Below, piece by piece: positions 9,319 through 20,223 of a stretch of 64,000 bases of DNA. The notes under the pieces were generated by a model that saw only the letters and a program-made list of their open reading frames with translations, was not told the origin of the DNA and made no database searches. The DNA lies in assembly GCA_004322535.1 (NCBI GenBank), contig SCUZ01000064.1, positions 48,730 through 112,729 of the forward strand. The letters run 5' to 3'. The DNA is from Rugosibacter sp. Its GTDB lineage: Bacteria > Pseudomonadota > Gammaproteobacteria > Burkholderiales > Rhodocyclaceae. Position numbers and translations under genes: made by a program. Within the stretch, counting starts at the first letter, position 1. The number at the start of each line of letters is the position of its first letter.

Positions 9319-11379
9319 CTAAATGCCACCAAAATTTTCTTCAAACGCCATCAACACCATACCTTCAGCAACAGGATCACCCACCGCAAAGTGAAAATCC
9401 TGCACGATACCGGCAGTGGGTGCGGTAACGGTATGCTCCATTTTCATCGCTTCGAGAATCAACAAGGGCGTGCCTTTGGCAACTTTCTCACCCGCTGTGA
9501 CGAGTAACGCAATTATTTTTCCTGGCATGGGGGCCATCACGCTACCTTCTGCTATCGCTTGTTGACCGGCGTGACTCAGCGGATCAAGCAAGGTCATCAC
9601 ATGCGATGTGCCGTGCATAAAGACATGGCGCTTTTCAGCCACAGGAATCACCGTGACAGTGCACCGTCGGCCACCAAAATCAGCGTGCAATACTCCTGTG
9701 TCATCTAACTGGCCAGTCGCCTCTATCCGCTGGCCACCGAGTTGTTGCCCACTCAATTGCTGAACCGCTATTTCGAATACAAAGCCTCGGCGGCTGGCTG
9801 TTGCAACCATGGTTTTTTCTACATCCCTACAACGCAAATTCAATGCCTGTTGGGCTTGTCCTGTCACACGCCAACCTGCTTGCGCATGCCAGGGGGAGTA
9901 TGGGTCCTTACTCTTTGCGGCACTCTTTGCAGCCTCTTTCTGGATGCGCAAGAGTTCAGCCAGCGCCGCACTCAACCACACTTCTAGCGGTAGCTCGGCG
10001 GGCGCTGGAAACAGAAAGGCTTGTTCACGTTCGATCAACCCGGTATCCAGACTGGCCTCAGCAAAAGCCGGACAAGCTACGAGGCGGGAAAGAAAATCAA
10101 CATTATTGGCCACACCGACAATTTCAACTTCGGCCAAGGCTTGCAGCATGCGTGCGCAGGCATGCGCTCGCGGCGCACTGTCGCTATCGTCCCAGACAAT
10201 CAGTTTGGCAATCATCGGATCATAGTGAGGCGTGATTTCATCCCCTGCCGCCACGCCAGCATCCATGCGCACAAAGGGCGTTTCAACAGGATAGGCAAAA
10301 TGAATCACGCGACCTGTCGAAGGCAGGAAACCTGTTCCCGGATCTTCGGCGTAAATGCGTGCTTCAAGCGCATGGCCACGCAGCGTGATCTGCTCTTGCG
10401 CCAAAGGCAGCGTCTCACCAGCGCCGACTTTTAATTGCCATTCGACCAGATCCAACCCGGTAATCATTTCCGTCACCGGATGCTCGACTTGCAGCCGCGT
10501 ATTCATTTCCATGAAGTAAAACGCACCGCCGGATGCGGCGCCCGGAACAATAAATTCCACCGTGCCCGCGCCCACATAGCCTACGGCGCGTGCAGCGCTC
10601 ACCGCCGCTTTGCCCATGGCCGCGCGACGCTCAGGCGTTAGCCCCGGGGCCGGGGCTTCTTCCAATACCTTCTGGTGGCGACGCTGCACCGAGCAATCCC
10701 GCTCGTACAAATACAGATAATTTCCATGACTATCGCCAAAAATCTGTACTTCAATATGCCGTGCGGGTTGCAAGTACTTTTCCAGCAGCACCTGTGCATC
10801 GCCAAAACTCGCGCTGGCCTCACGCTGACAAGACGCCAATGCATCCAGAAACCCAGCTTCTGCGGTCACCACACGCATACCTTTGCCGCCACCGCCTGCG
10901 ACAGCTTTTATGAGCACCGGATACCCAATTCTGTTTGCTTGCCGGCGCAAAAAATCCGATGCCTGCTCATCCCCGTGATACCCCGGCGTAAGCGGGACAC
11001 CGGCTTTTTCCATCAGTCGTTTAGCCGCTGACTTGGAACCCATGGCGCGAATAGCCGCCGCTGATGGGCCGATAAACACCAACCCATGTTGCACACAGGC
11101 TTCCGCAAATGCTGCATTTTCGGAAAGAAAGCCATAGCCAGGATGAATGGCTTGCGCGCCGCTTGCTTTAGCTACATCAATTATCTTATCGATGGCCAAA
11201 TACGATTCCGCAGGCGGGGCCGCGCCTATCCATAGCGCTTCATCTGCCATGCGCACATGGCGGGCATGCTCATCTACCGTTGAATACACAGCAACCGTCT
11301 TGATGCCCATACGACGCGCCGTTTTGATGATCCGGCATGCAATTTCGCCACGATTGGCAATAAGAAGCTTCGTGAACAT
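9319..11379 (-). CDS. liuD: Methylcrotonoyl-CoA carboxylase biotin-containing (alpha) subunit
   Basis: MFTKLLIANRGEIACRIIKTARRMGI...biotin motif ILEAMKMEHTVTAPTAG; in liu-gene context. Confidence 0.9.
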   Translation of the reverse strand: MFTKLLIANRGEIACRIIKTARRMGIKTVAVYSTVDEHARHVRMADEALWIGAAPPAESYLAIDKIIDVAKASGAQAIHPGYGFLSENAAFAEACVQHGLVFIGPSAAAIRAMGSKSAAKRLMEKAGVPLTPGYHGDEQASDFLRRQANRIGYPVLIKAVAGGGGKGMRVVTAEAGFLDALASCQREASASFGDAQVLLEKYLQPARHIEVQIFGDSHGNYLYLYERDCSVQRRHQKVLEEAPAPGLTPERRAAMGKAAVSAARAVGYVGAGTVEFIVPGAASGGAFYFMEMNTRLQVEHPVTEMITGLDLVEWQLKVGAGETLPLAQEQITLRGHALEARIYAEDPGTGFLPSTGRVIHFAYPVETPFVRMDAGVAAGDEITPHYDPMIAKLIVWDDSDSAPRAHACARMLQALAEVEIVGVANNVDFLSRLVACPAFAEASLDTGLIEREQAFLFPAPAELPLEVWLSAALAELLRIQKEAAKSAAKSKDPYSPWHAQAGWRVTGQAQQALNLRCRDVEKTMVATASRRGFVFEIAVQQLSGQQLGGQRIEATGQLDDTGVLHADFGGRRCTVTVIPVAEKRHVFMHGTSHVMTLLDPLSHAGQQAIAEGSVMAPMPGKIIALLVTAGEKVAKGTPLLILEAMKMEHTVTAPTAGIVQDFHFAVGDPVAEGMVLMAFEENFGGI
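10408..10432 (-). repeat. Dispersed 25-bp motif, copy 3 (in liuD)
   Basis: Reverse complement AAAAGTCGGCGCTGGTGAGACGCTG. Confidence 0.85.
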
Positions 11380-11383
11380 CTTG

Positions 11384-13846
11384 TCAATCCGCTGCATTCA
11401 TCAACGCCAGCCTCTGTTCAATGTCGACGACTGTGTCGGCAAACAACTCTGCCTTGACTGCGGGCGAAAAGAGGAAACCTTGGCCCAGATGACAGCCCAT
11501 ATCGCGCAGCATCTTGAAATGCGCTTCAGTCTCGACGCCTTCTGCAATCACATCCAGCGTCAAGCTTGTTGCCATTGTGATGATCGCATTCACCAACGCC
11601 TTGTCATTACTGTCCTCAGCCAAATCACGAATGAAGGATTTGTCAATCTTTACCGCATTCAGCGGGAATCGCTTGAGATAGGACAATGAAGAATAACCGG
11701 TACCAAAATCATCCAGGTAAATACGCAGCCCTGCCGCGCCGAGTTCAGCCATCCACTCGAGCGCAGCGCCAACATTCCCCATCAATACCCCTTCGGTGAT
11801 TTCAATGGCTATCGCATCATCAGGCAATCCATGCCGCTTCAGTGCATCGAGAACAACCGAGGGGGGCAGTAAATTCGGAATCTGCAAGGCAGAAACATTG
11901 ACAGAAACATACAGCGGATGTCCGACAGACCGCCACTGGCTAACCACCCGACAAGCATTTTCCAGCACAAGCAGACCCAGCTCGCCAATCACGCCAATCT
12001 CTTCAGCCAAAGGAATAAACACATCGGGGGATACCATGCCCCGCGTCGGATGCGCCCAGCGCATCAGCGCTTCTGCTCCAATCACTTTTCCTGCCGCCAA
12101 ATTGATAATCGGCTGAAATCCCAGATATAGCTCGCCTTCCCCGATCGCCTGTTTTAAATCATCTTCGATCCGGCGACGATGCTCCACTGCAACAAGCATG
12201 GAAGGTTCAAAGAAATGATAACTATGGCTGCCCGCAGTGCGCGCGCTCATCAGCGCCAATTCAGCACTCCGCAGCAATTGATGCACATTCGTGCCATCTT
12301 TGGGATAAAAAGCCACACCCGCACTCGCGCGCAATGAAATTACCCTGGTCCCTTCAAGCGTCATCATCGCGTGTGATTGCTGTAGCAGGCTGAAAAACTG
12401 GTTCAAGCGCTGGTCAACCGCGCTTTCAGGTGAAGCACCATCGAACAAGATAACAAACTCATCTCCACCGCTCCGGGCAGGAATATCGCCCGGCTGGATA
12501 AACTGCCGAATGCGTTCAGCCACAATACCCAGCACTTCATCGCCCGCAGGCAACCCCAAGGATTCGTTGATTTGTTTAAAGCCATCCAGATTAAGTATCA
12601 CCAACGCAAATGAAGTCTGCGCATGACCACGGGCGGCATGCTGGCCAATTGCCTCGAGCAAACCCTGGCGATTGGCAAACCCGGTAAGCGCATCCAGACT
12701 CGCCAGCTGACGTGCATGCATCTCTTCGCGCTTACGGGCAGTCACATCTGTCATCGTACCCTGCAAAGTGCCATCACCAGGCGCTGTCACTGCAATGCTC
12801 AACCAGCGCTCTTCCCCACGCCGATCAAGCAATAAAAAATCATCCGCCACAATTCGGCCGATGGTCTCCTGCTCTAGGGCGAGAACCAGCAATGACCGAA
12901 TAAGGTCTGACCTGCTCCAGGCGGCATCAAACAAAGACAGGTTTTCTTGATTCACTGGCTTTGAGCGCCACATGAGCGTAGCAAAGGCTTGATTGAATGA
13001 ATCCAGATGGCCATCCCTATCCGCCACGAAAATGCCGGACACCGCACAGTCAAACAAGTTTTGATATTTTCTTTGGGCAACTTGCTGTTGTCGCTGCATT
13101 GCGCGTGCTTCTTCAAGCAACATCATCAGCCGCCCCGTCAGGTCATTGATATCGCCGACCAGCCGACCAATTTCTGTTTTCTCATGTCCTTCAGGCACAA
13201 GAATGCTGCTGCCCAGACCAGGTTCAATTTGATGCAGCCGGTCTGAAATTTTCTTGATCGGACGTATCACAAAAAAAACCATCACCGCAGCAACGGACAG
13301 AACAACGATAATCATTTCTGCCAGGAGCAAATACAGCGTATCCCGGGTGCTCTGCTTTACCCGTGCTTCGATCGTCGGCCAATCCGCTTGCAGAATGATC
13401 TTGCCGATCGTTTCATTTTTATTGAATGGGGAGGCAAGCGGCTGAGACAATGGTTTGTCCATGAATTCCGGGGCGAATACTTTTGCGGAAGATCGCATTC
13501 CGTTTGCCAAAACAGTATCCCCGGCTACTACTATTGTCACCGACAAAATATCGCTGTTGCGCAACAAGCCCTGAATCACTTCGCCAGCAAGCTGCTTATC
13601 GTTGGTAAAAGCAGCGATACTGGCTGTGCTTTGTACCGTCTCCAGCGCTTCGCTCAGCGAACGGATCGCCTGACTCTGCTCCCGTTCACGTAGTGATTGG
13701 CTGATGAAATAACTGGAGACACCGCCCACCAAGAGCGCCATGAATAGAAAGGCCGCGATGCCCCTCGCAAGGATTCCATGCCACCAACGAGATGCTTTCT
13801 TTTTCTTTAACACTGTATTTTTTGGAAAATCACGCGGATCACGCAC
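11384..13846 (-). CDS. Membrane HAMP-PAS-GGDEF-EAL protein (c-di-GMP turnover)
   Basis: GGDEFVILFDGA variant (SGGDEF), EALMRWAHPTRGMVSP, DDFGTGYSSLSYLKRFPLNAVKIDKSFI; N-terminal TM/HAMP. Confidence 0.9.
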   Translation of the reverse strand: MRDPRDFPKNTVLKKKKASRWWHGILARGIAAFLFMALLVGGVSSYFISQSLREREQSQAIRSLSEALETVQSTASIAAFTNDKQLAGEVIQGLLRNSDILSVTIVVAGDTVLANGMRSSAKVFAPEFMDKPLSQPLASPFNKNETIGKIILQADWPTIEARVKQSTRDTLYLLLAEMIIVVLSVAAVMVFFVIRPIKKISDRLHQIEPGLGSSILVPEGHEKTEIGRLVGDINDLTGRLMMLLEEARAMQRQQQVAQRKYQNLFDCAVSGIFVADRDGHLDSFNQAFATLMWRSKPVNQENLSLFDAAWSRSDLIRSLLVLALEQETIGRIVADDFLLLDRRGEERWLSIAVTAPGDGTLQGTMTDVTARKREEMHARQLASLDALTGFANRQGLLEAIGQHAARGHAQTSFALVILNLDGFKQINESLGLPAGDEVLGIVAERIRQFIQPGDIPARSGGDEFVILFDGASPESAVDQRLNQFFSLLQQSHAMMTLEGTRVISLRASAGVAFYPKDGTNVHQLLRSAELALMSARTAGSHSYHFFEPSMLVAVEHRRRIEDDLKQAIGEGELYLGFQPIINLAAGKVIGAEALMRWAHPTRGMVSPDVFIPLAEEIGVIGELGLLVLENACRVVSQWRSVGHPLYVSVNVSALQIPNLLPPSVVLDALKRHGLPDDAIAIEITEGVLMGNVGAALEWMAELGAAGLRIYLDDFGTGYSSLSYLKRFPLNAVKIDKSFIRDLAEDSNDKALVNAIITMATSLTLDVIAEGVETEAHFKMLRDMGCHLGQGFLFSPAVKAELFADTVVDIEQRLALMNAAD

Positions 13847-13863
13847 AATGGATCAAAGTGTAA

Positions 13864-14299
13864 TCATCTATCGAATTCGTAGAGAATAACGAATCGCTTA
13901 TCCAGCTTTTCTCGTTCAACATATGCCAGCACCCCAGGGCGACTCATTAGACGTGCAGCGACTTCATCACTCGAGTTTACAGTGGCCGGAGGCCGTGTCT
14001 GTCCAGAAAAAACCAGCCGCGCCCAGTATGCATTGATTTCTGCAGGCGTCTTTTCTACCAGTTTCCAGTAAAACTCTTTTTTGGTTTCAGACGCCTCTCC
14101 CATATCCAAGGGTTCTGCTGGTAACCCGTTAGGCAATCGACGATAGCGCCCAAGATAGATATTGATCACTTCTTCCTTGCTCAACGTGGGAACACCTGTT
14201 TTGGGACCGGTCACCACGACAAGATCTGCCCTGGCATGGCAAGGTGCTATCACGGACAAAAAAGCAATGAACCAATAAGCGAGGGAATTCAGCTTCATG
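13864..14299 (-). CDS. Small phosphate-ABC-type periplasmic substrate-binding-like protein
   Basis: LVVVTGPKTGVPTLSKEEVINIYLGRYRRLPNGLPAEPLDMGE...; probable start MKLNSLAYWF within ORF 13864..14433. Confidence 0.65.
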
Positions 14300-14302
14300 G
14301 CA

Positions 14303-15595
14303 TCAGAACACGAAATCGGACGTGATTGAAATGACATTAGTCCTGCCATCCCACCCGGGTTGTTCATCCCGCACAGGGAATACTGACCGGCTGTCTCCTC
14401 GTATGGCATCCCATTGCAGCTTGAATGCCACATTTGGCTTTACATCCCAACGCACTCCCAGGGTATAAGTTCTCTGGTCAGATCGGGTTGTCTCCATCAC
14501 TGAAGAATAAATAGCATTCAAATTTGCAAAGGGAGGGATATCAGGCAAGCCGGCAGTTTGGTTCCTTCGCGAACTTTTCCATGCCGAAATACCTGCATAC
14601 GGCGTTATTGCCCCACTACGATACCCAGCGAGAGCATATCCGGCACAAGAGTTTTGCAGCAAGCCAGCCTCATGCCGAATGCAATTTGCCATCGCTTGTG
14701 TCTGGAAGCCATTGGCTTCATAGACCACGCCCAGCGAATAAAACCGGCTTGTCGTATCTTTGGTCTCCAAAGACTGCGCCGCAGAAAAAGCGCTGGGCAT
14801 ATTAAGAAATGCGCCCGCCGCTTTGAGAAAATCAGGCAAAGGACTCACATCCAGATCATTCGAGAATCTGATTTGCGCGACATTCGCCCGCAACTGCAAT
14901 GGCCCCTGCCAGTAGTCCAGAACCACTCCGCCAACATGCGACCCACTGGTATTCCAGACGCGTTGCATATCGGCAGCTTTTTCATGTGTCGCCCCGATAA
15001 ACACCTTAGCGCGAAGCACTCCCTCTCCGACAGGTTTACTAATACTCATATCGGCGCCATCAAAATGATGGAAAAACAACGGGCCAAAAAAATCACTGGA
15101 CGGGCGTGCCGCCAGATAGGAATAACCAACCAGTCGAGAATCAGCCAGCATCATGAAATCCGCGCCTATGCGGCCAGCACGCACAGCTATATCGGGGGTT
15201 ATATCCCAGCGCGCAAATGCCCACATGATTTCGGGTGAGCGGCTTTCGTTGTATCTGAATCGACTAACCGCCTGGCCAACAAGCTCCAGCTCTTTGGTCA
15301 TCTGCCAATTGAGTTGCCCACCCAGAATGCTGTCTATCCGTGCCGACCAGTTTCCGTCACTTAGTCCTTTGGGTTGAGATAAGTCCCTGACAAAATCCGC
15401 CTGATCAGAAGAAGATCGAGCAATGCCAAGCGTACCAAAACCCCGAAATAACAGTTTCTCTGCCGATATCCGAGCTTGTGTGTCCTCTGCCATTTCAGCT
15501 GCGGCCAAAACGGGTAAAGAGAAAATCAACGACACCAGAATCAATGTGTGCAAGAAGAAGAAAACCGGCAAGTGTTTTATTTTATCCACCATCAT
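14303..15595 (-). CDS. Putative outer-membrane porin-like protein
   Basis: Signal-like N-terminus, ends in F; YTLGVRWDVKPNVAFKLQWDAIRGD beta-barrel-like repeats. Confidence 0.6.
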   Translation of the reverse strand: MMVDKIKHLPVFFFLHTLILVSLIFSLPVLAAAEMAEDTQARISAEKLLFRGFGTLGIARSSSDQADFVRDLSQPKGLSDGNWSARIDSILGGQLNWQMTKELELVGQAVSRFRYNESRSPEIMWAFARWDITPDIAVRAGRIGADFMMLADSRLVGYSYLAARPSSDFFGPLFFHHFDGADMSISKPVGEGVLRAKVFIGATHEKAADMQRVWNTSGSHVGGVVLDYWQGPLQLRANVAQIRFSNDLDVSPLPDFLKAAGAFLNMPSAFSAAQSLETKDTTSRFYSLGVVYEANGFQTQAMANCIRHEAGLLQNSCAGYALAGYRSGAITPYAGISAWKSSRRNQTAGLPDIPPFANLNAIYSSVMETTRSDQRTYTLGVRWDVKPNVAFKLQWDAIRGDSRSVFPVRDEQPGWDGRTNVISITSDFVF

Positions 15596-15688
15596 CAGAA
15601 TACAGTTTTATCCTCGATGAAGTATCGTTGCGCGTTGCCAATTGTATCGATAGCGTCATGATGTTTTTCAAGTAACCGGCTTTTTAGC

Positions 15689-16489
15689 CTAATAAGGCGC
15701 ATCGCTGGCAGCCCAGTCAGGAGTACGTTTTTCCAGGAAAGCCCGAATGCCCTCACGGCCTTCAGCGCTGGCACGCAGTCGCATGATACGCTGCGCAGTG
15801 TCTTCAATGAGGTCTGGCGTAATGGGCTTAGCCGCAACTGCGGCGATCAATGATTTACATTCAGCCAATGCATCAGGCGCGTTCTTCAACAAATCCTCGA
15901 CAATTTCTCCGACAGCTCTATCCAACGCAGCCGCATCTGCTACCAGTTCATGCACCAGACCCATGCGATAAGCCACCGCTGCTGAAAAGCGCTCGGCTGT
16001 AAGCATGTAGCGGCGCGCATGACGCTCGCCGATCGCGCTAATGACATACGGACTAATGGTGGCCGGCACAATGCCAATGCGCACCTCCGGCAAAGAAAAT
16101 TGCGCATCAAAAACAGCAACCACAATATCGCAACACGCCACCAGCCCCACACCACCCGCATAGGCCGGGCCTTGCACGCGGGCAATCGTTGGTTTGGGAC
16201 ATTGCGCCAGACAGCGCAGCATCTCGGCCAGTGCGCGGGCATCGCGTAAATTCTCGGCATCCGAGTAATTGGCCGCACGTCGCATCCAGTTCAGATCCGC
16301 CCCCGCGCAAAAACTTTTCCCGCTGCTGGACAACACGATGACACGCACAGCCACATCCTGCGTCATCATTCCTATGGCCTGCGTCAGCTCGCTAATCAAA
16401 ACATCGTCAAACGCGTTGTGCCGCTCCGGGCAGTTCAGCGTAATGATGCCGACACCGGCATCTATTTCTGTCAGGATGGTTTGCTGCAT
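15689..16489 (-). CDS. liuC: Enoyl-CoA hydratase/isomerase, probable methylglutaconyl-CoA hydratase
   Basis: ITLNCPERHNAFDDVLISELTQAI...SFCAGADLNWMRRAANYSDAENLRDARALAEML; liu context. Confidence 0.88.
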   Translation of the reverse strand: MQQTILTEIDAGVGIITLNCPERHNAFDDVLISELTQAIGMMTQDVAVRVIVLSSSGKSFCAGADLNWMRRAANYSDAENLRDARALAEMLRCLAQCPKPTIARVQGPAYAGGVGLVACCDIVVAVFDAQFSLPEVRIGIVPATISPYVISAIGERHARRYMLTAERFSAAVAYRMGLVHELVADAAALDRAVGEIVEDLLKNAPDALAECKSLIAAVAAKPITPDLIEDTAQRIMRLRASAEGREGIRAFLEKRTPDWAASDAPY

Positions 16490-16558
16490 CGTTTTATATC
16501 CCGCTTCGTTTTTGGCTCATGGTTGGCTCGTTGCTAATTGACTGTTTATACCCACGGG

Positions 16559-18214
16559 CTACATCCGAAAAATACCAAACTGCGTGGGCTGGATTGGAGC
16601 GTTAAGCGCAGCAGACATACCCAACGCCAAAACCTGCCGGGATTGCGCTGGGTCAATCACGCCATCGTCCCACAAGCGCGCAGTGGCGTAATACGGATGC
16701 CCTTGGGCTTCATATTGCGCCCGGATGGGCTCTTTGAAAGCCACTTCTTCTGCCGCGCTCCAGGGTTTGCCTGCGGCTTCAAACCCATCGCGCTTGATCG
16801 TCGCCAAGACGGACGCCGCCTGCTCGCCACCCATCACGCTAATGCGCGCATTGGGCCACATCCACAGCATGCGGGGAGAAAAAGCGCGGCCACACATGCC
16901 GTAATTGCCCGCGCCAAATGAGCCGCCAATAATCATGGTGAATTTTGGCACCTGCGCATTAGCCACGGCCATGACCAGCTTTGCGCCATCTTTGGCAATG
17001 CCGCCGTTTTCATATTTTCGCCCAACCATAAATCCGGTGATGTTCTGCAAGAACACTATCGGAATACCCCGCTGAGCACACAGCTCGACGAAATGTGCAC
17101 CCTTCAATGCCGACTCCGAAAACAAAATGCCGTTATTGGCCACAATGCCAATCGGGTAACCGTGCAAGCGGGCAAAGCCCGTGACGAGCGTTGTGCCATA
17201 GCGTGCCTTGAATTCATCAAAGCGTGAGCCATCCACCAGCCGGGCAATGACTTCACGTACGTCATACGGTTTTTTGGTGTCCGCCGGAATCACTCCCAGC
17301 AATTCAGCCGGGTCGTACAGTGGTTCTTCCGGTGTTGCCAAATCAAGCGTCACCGGTTTTTGCCAATTCAGATTACCCACGATTCCGCGCGCAATCGACA
17401 ACGCATGGTGATCGCTTTCTGCCAGATGATCACACACGCCAGAGACGCGCGTATGTACATCTCCGCCACCCAGATCCTCGATACTCACGACCTCGCCCGT
17501 GGCGGCTTTCACCAGTGGCGGGCCGCCCAGAAAAATCGTGCCCTGGTTTTTAACAATGATGCTTTCATCACTCATCGCCGGCACATACGCGCCACCTGCC
17601 GTGCACGAACCCATGACCACGGCGATTTGCGGAATACCCGCTGCACTCATGGTGGCCTGATTGAAAAAAATGCGGCCGAAGTGATCACGATCCGGAAACA
17701 CATCATCTTGAGCGGGCAAAAAAGCACCGCCTGAATCGACCAGATAAATACAGGGCAGCCGATTCTGCTGGGCAATTTCTTGCGCCCGCAAATGTTTCTT
17801 TACCGTCAGCGGATAGTAGGTTCCGCCTTTGACGGTAGCATCATTCGCCACGATCATGCACTCTACGCCACGCACGCGGCCAATGCCGGTGATTACACCG
17901 GCAGACGGCACGTTGTTCAAACCTGCATTCCCTTGATTTTCACCGTACATGCCATACGCCGCGAGGGTGGAAAATTCAAGAAACGCTGATCCCGGATCAA
18001 GCAGTGCGTCAATACGCTCTCGCGGCAATAGCTTGCCACGTGCAAGATGCTTGACGCGGGCTTGTTCAGAACCGCCCCGCATCACCAGCGCCGACTTTTC
18101 GTGCAAGTCATCGGTCAAAGCGCGCATGGCGGCGACATTCGCTTTGAATTCATCACTGCGAGTATGCACAGCTGATTGAATAACAGGCACTAAAAACCCC
18201 CTGTGGCAAGCCAC
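16559..18214 (-). CDS. liuB: Methylcrotonoyl-CoA carboxylase carboxyltransferase (beta) subunit
   Basis: [28 protein letters not shown]...[41 protein letters not shown]; start uncertain (GTG near 18193 possible). Confidence 0.92.
   Translation of the reverse strand: MACHRGFLVPVIQSAVHTRSDEFKANVAAMRALTDDLHEKSALVMRGGSEQARVKHLARGKLLPRERIDALLDPGSAFLEFSTLAAYGMYGENQGNAGLNNVPSAGVITGIGRVRGVECMIVANDATVKGGTYYPLTVKKHLRAQEIAQQNRLPCIYLVDSGGAFLPAQDDVFPDRDHFGRIFFNQATMSAAGIPQIAVVMGSCTAGGAYVPAMSDESIIVKNQGTIFLGGPPLVKAATGEVVSIEDLGGGDVHTRVSGVCDHLAESDHHALSIARGIVGNLNWQKPVTLDLATPEEPLYDPAELLGVIPADTKKPYDVREVIARLVDGSRFDEFKARYGTTLVTGFARLHGYPIGIVANNGILFSESALKGAHFVELCAQRGIPIVFLQNITGFMVGRKYENGGIAKDGAKLVMAVANAQVPKFTMIIGGSFGAGNYGMCGRAFSPRMLWMWPNARISVMGGEQAASVLATIKRDGFEAAGKPWSAAEEVAFKEPIRAQYEAQGHPYYATARLWDDGVIDPAQSRQVLALGMSAALNAPIQPTQFGIFRM
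18075..18099 (-). repeat. Dispersed 25-bp motif, copy 4 (in liuB)
   Basis: Reverse complement AAAAGTCGGCGCTGGTGATGCGGGG. Confidence 0.9.
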
Positions 18215-18816
18215 TTCTCAAGTTGTGGCAACCGATCGACGCCCCAGAATGGCTCCTCATCCACCATGAAAAAAGGCGCCCCAAACATGCCCTTAAGAAT
18301 CGCCGCATCGGTTTCACTTTTCAGCCGCGCCTTGACTTCAGGCTGTGCCGCGGCAAGCGACAAAGCATCGGCATCAAGACCCAGAGAGGCTGCCACGTCA
18401 CACACCACCGCCAAAGCAGAAATATCCCGGTCATGCACAAACAGTGCGCGAAATATTGCCCGGGCAAAGTCGTGCGCCATGGCCATATCATGGTCGCACA
18501 GCCAGTAATACGCTCGGGCAGCCAATTGTGTGGGCAGCGGAAATTTAGCTGGCATGGTGAAGGGCAGGTCAAAAAACCGCGCAGACCGCGCAAAATCACG
18601 CACGCTATAGTCGCCTTTGAGTGGCATATTCACTAACGGCACGGCGTTGGTTATCTGAAATATTGCGCCAAGCAAAACCGGATGCCAATGCACGATGCGC
18701 TGATGGCTGGCTGCCAGTGCATCTATTTTTTCTGCCGCCAAATAAGAATAGGGCGATGAAAAATCAAACCAGAATTCAATGGCGGATTTGTTTGCCGTAT
18801 CAGCGTCTGAAAGCAT
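18190..18816 (-). CDS. 2-hydroxychromene-2-carboxylate isomerase family (DsbA/GST-kappa-like)
   Basis: [23 protein letters not shown]...[28 protein letters not shown]. Confidence 0.88.
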   Translation of the reverse strand: MLSDADTANKSAIEFWFDFSSPYSYLAAEKIDALAASHQRIVHWHPVLLGAIFQITNAVPLVNMPLKGDYSVRDFARSARFFDLPFTMPAKFPLPTQLAARAYYWLCDHDMAMAHDFARAIFRALFVHDRDISALAVVCDVAASLGLDADALSLAAAQPEVKARLKSETDAAILKGMFGAPFFMVDEEPFWGVDRLPQLEKWLATGGF

Positions 18817-18825
18817 CTTTTTAGC

Positions 18826-20025
18826 TCACCGCGTTTCATTAAACAGCTCGCGGCCTATGAGGGCGCGACGAATTTCCGATGTGCCTGCGCCAATTTCATA
18901 GAGCTTGGCGTCCCGCCACAAACGACCCGCCGGATAGTCGTTGATATAGCCATTCCCGCCAAGAGTCTGAATTGCTTCACCGGCCATCCAGGTAGCTTTT
19001 TCTGCGGCATACAAGATGGCTCCGGCGGCTTCCTTGCGCAGCGCCCTTGTCTGCGGCGGCGAACCGCTTGCCGGATGGTCCGGATGGCCTGCTTTGTCGC
19101 ACATGCGACCTACCGCATACACGTACGCGCGCGTCGCTTGCCAGGTAGTGTACATATCGGCCAACTTGCCCTGCATCAACTGGAATTCGCCGATGGGCTG
19201 GTTGAACTGTTTGCGCTCATGCAGGTAAGGCAGCACCACATCCATGCATGCCGCCATGATACCCAAGGGGCCGCCCGAGAGCACCGCGCGCTCATAATCC
19301 AGCCCGCTCATCAACACCTTGACGCCCTCGCCCACTTGCCCCAGCACATTCTCGGCAGGCACTTCACAATTGTCAAAAAACAGCGGGAAGGTGTTTGAAC
19401 CACGCATGCCCAGCTTGTCCAGATGCGGCCCGGCACTAAATCCGACAAAGCCCTTTTCGATAATGAAAGCGGTCATGCCCTTAGCGCCAGCCGATGGATC
19501 TGTTTTGGCATAAACAATCAGCACATCGGCGTCGCCCCCATTGGTGATCCACATTTTCGAGCCGTTGAGTACATAGCGGTCGCCTTTTTCGTCTGCCCGC
19601 AAGGTCATGGAAACCACGTCAGAACCGGCATTCGGCTCCGACATTGCCAAAGCACCCACATGTTCGCCAGAAATCAGGCGCGGCAGAAAGGTTTTTTTCT
19701 GCGCTTCAGTACCATTACGCCGCAGCTGATTCACGCATAGATTCGAGTGCGCACCATAGGATAGCCCGACCGATGCCGAGGCGCGGGAAATTTCTTCCAG
19801 CGCCACGATATGCGCCAGATATCCCATCGCCGTGCCACCATAAGCCTCTTCCACGCTGATGCCCAGCAAACCCATATCGCCCAGCTTGCGCCAGACATCC
19901 ACAGGAAAAAGATTGTCTCTATCTATCTGCGCGGCTCGTGGCGCAATCTCTTTTTTGGCAAACTGACACACTGCATCACGCAGTGCGTCAATATCTTCGC
20001 CGAGATTAAAATTCAATCCTATCAT
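18826..20025 (-). CDS. liuA: Isovaleryl-CoA dehydrogenase
   Basis: Acyl-CoA dehydrogenase with [46 protein letters not shown]; adjacent liuBC. Confidence 0.9.
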   Translation of the reverse strand: MIGLNFNLGEDIDALRDAVCQFAKKEIAPRAAQIDRDNLFPVDVWRKLGDMGLLGISVEEAYGGTAMGYLAHIVALEEISRASASVGLSYGAHSNLCVNQLRRNGTEAQKKTFLPRLISGEHVGALAMSEPNAGSDVVSMTLRADEKGDRYVLNGSKMWITNGGDADVLIVYAKTDPSAGAKGMTAFIIEKGFVGFSAGPHLDKLGMRGSNTFPLFFDNCEVPAENVLGQVGEGVKVLMSGLDYERAVLSGGPLGIMAACMDVVLPYLHERKQFNQPIGEFQLMQGKLADMYTTWQATRAYVYAVGRMCDKAGHPDHPASGSPPQTRALRKEAAGAILYAAEKATWMAGEAIQTLGGNGYINDYPAGRLWRDAKLYEIGAGTSEIRRALIGRELFNETR

Positions 20026-20223
20026 TGTCGATGTTCCCCGTATTTGTCTTCTTGTTGGTCTTTGTTTGCCAATCCCTGCCGTTTGCTAACTCGTGCAATA
20101 AAATCCGCTAACATGGCGCACATGCCTATCTACCAGTAAAACAAGGGTCACCCGACAGCCTCATCTACGTTTTTTGATTTCAATCACTATATCAGGGCAA
20201 CAAGCCGAAGAAAGAATTTTTTC

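Noticed and set aside
12248-12270. CGCTCATCAGCGCCAATTCAGC in the GGDEF-EAL gene as a motif copy
   Set aside because: Core AAGTCGG absent on the reverse strand; below the similarity I required.
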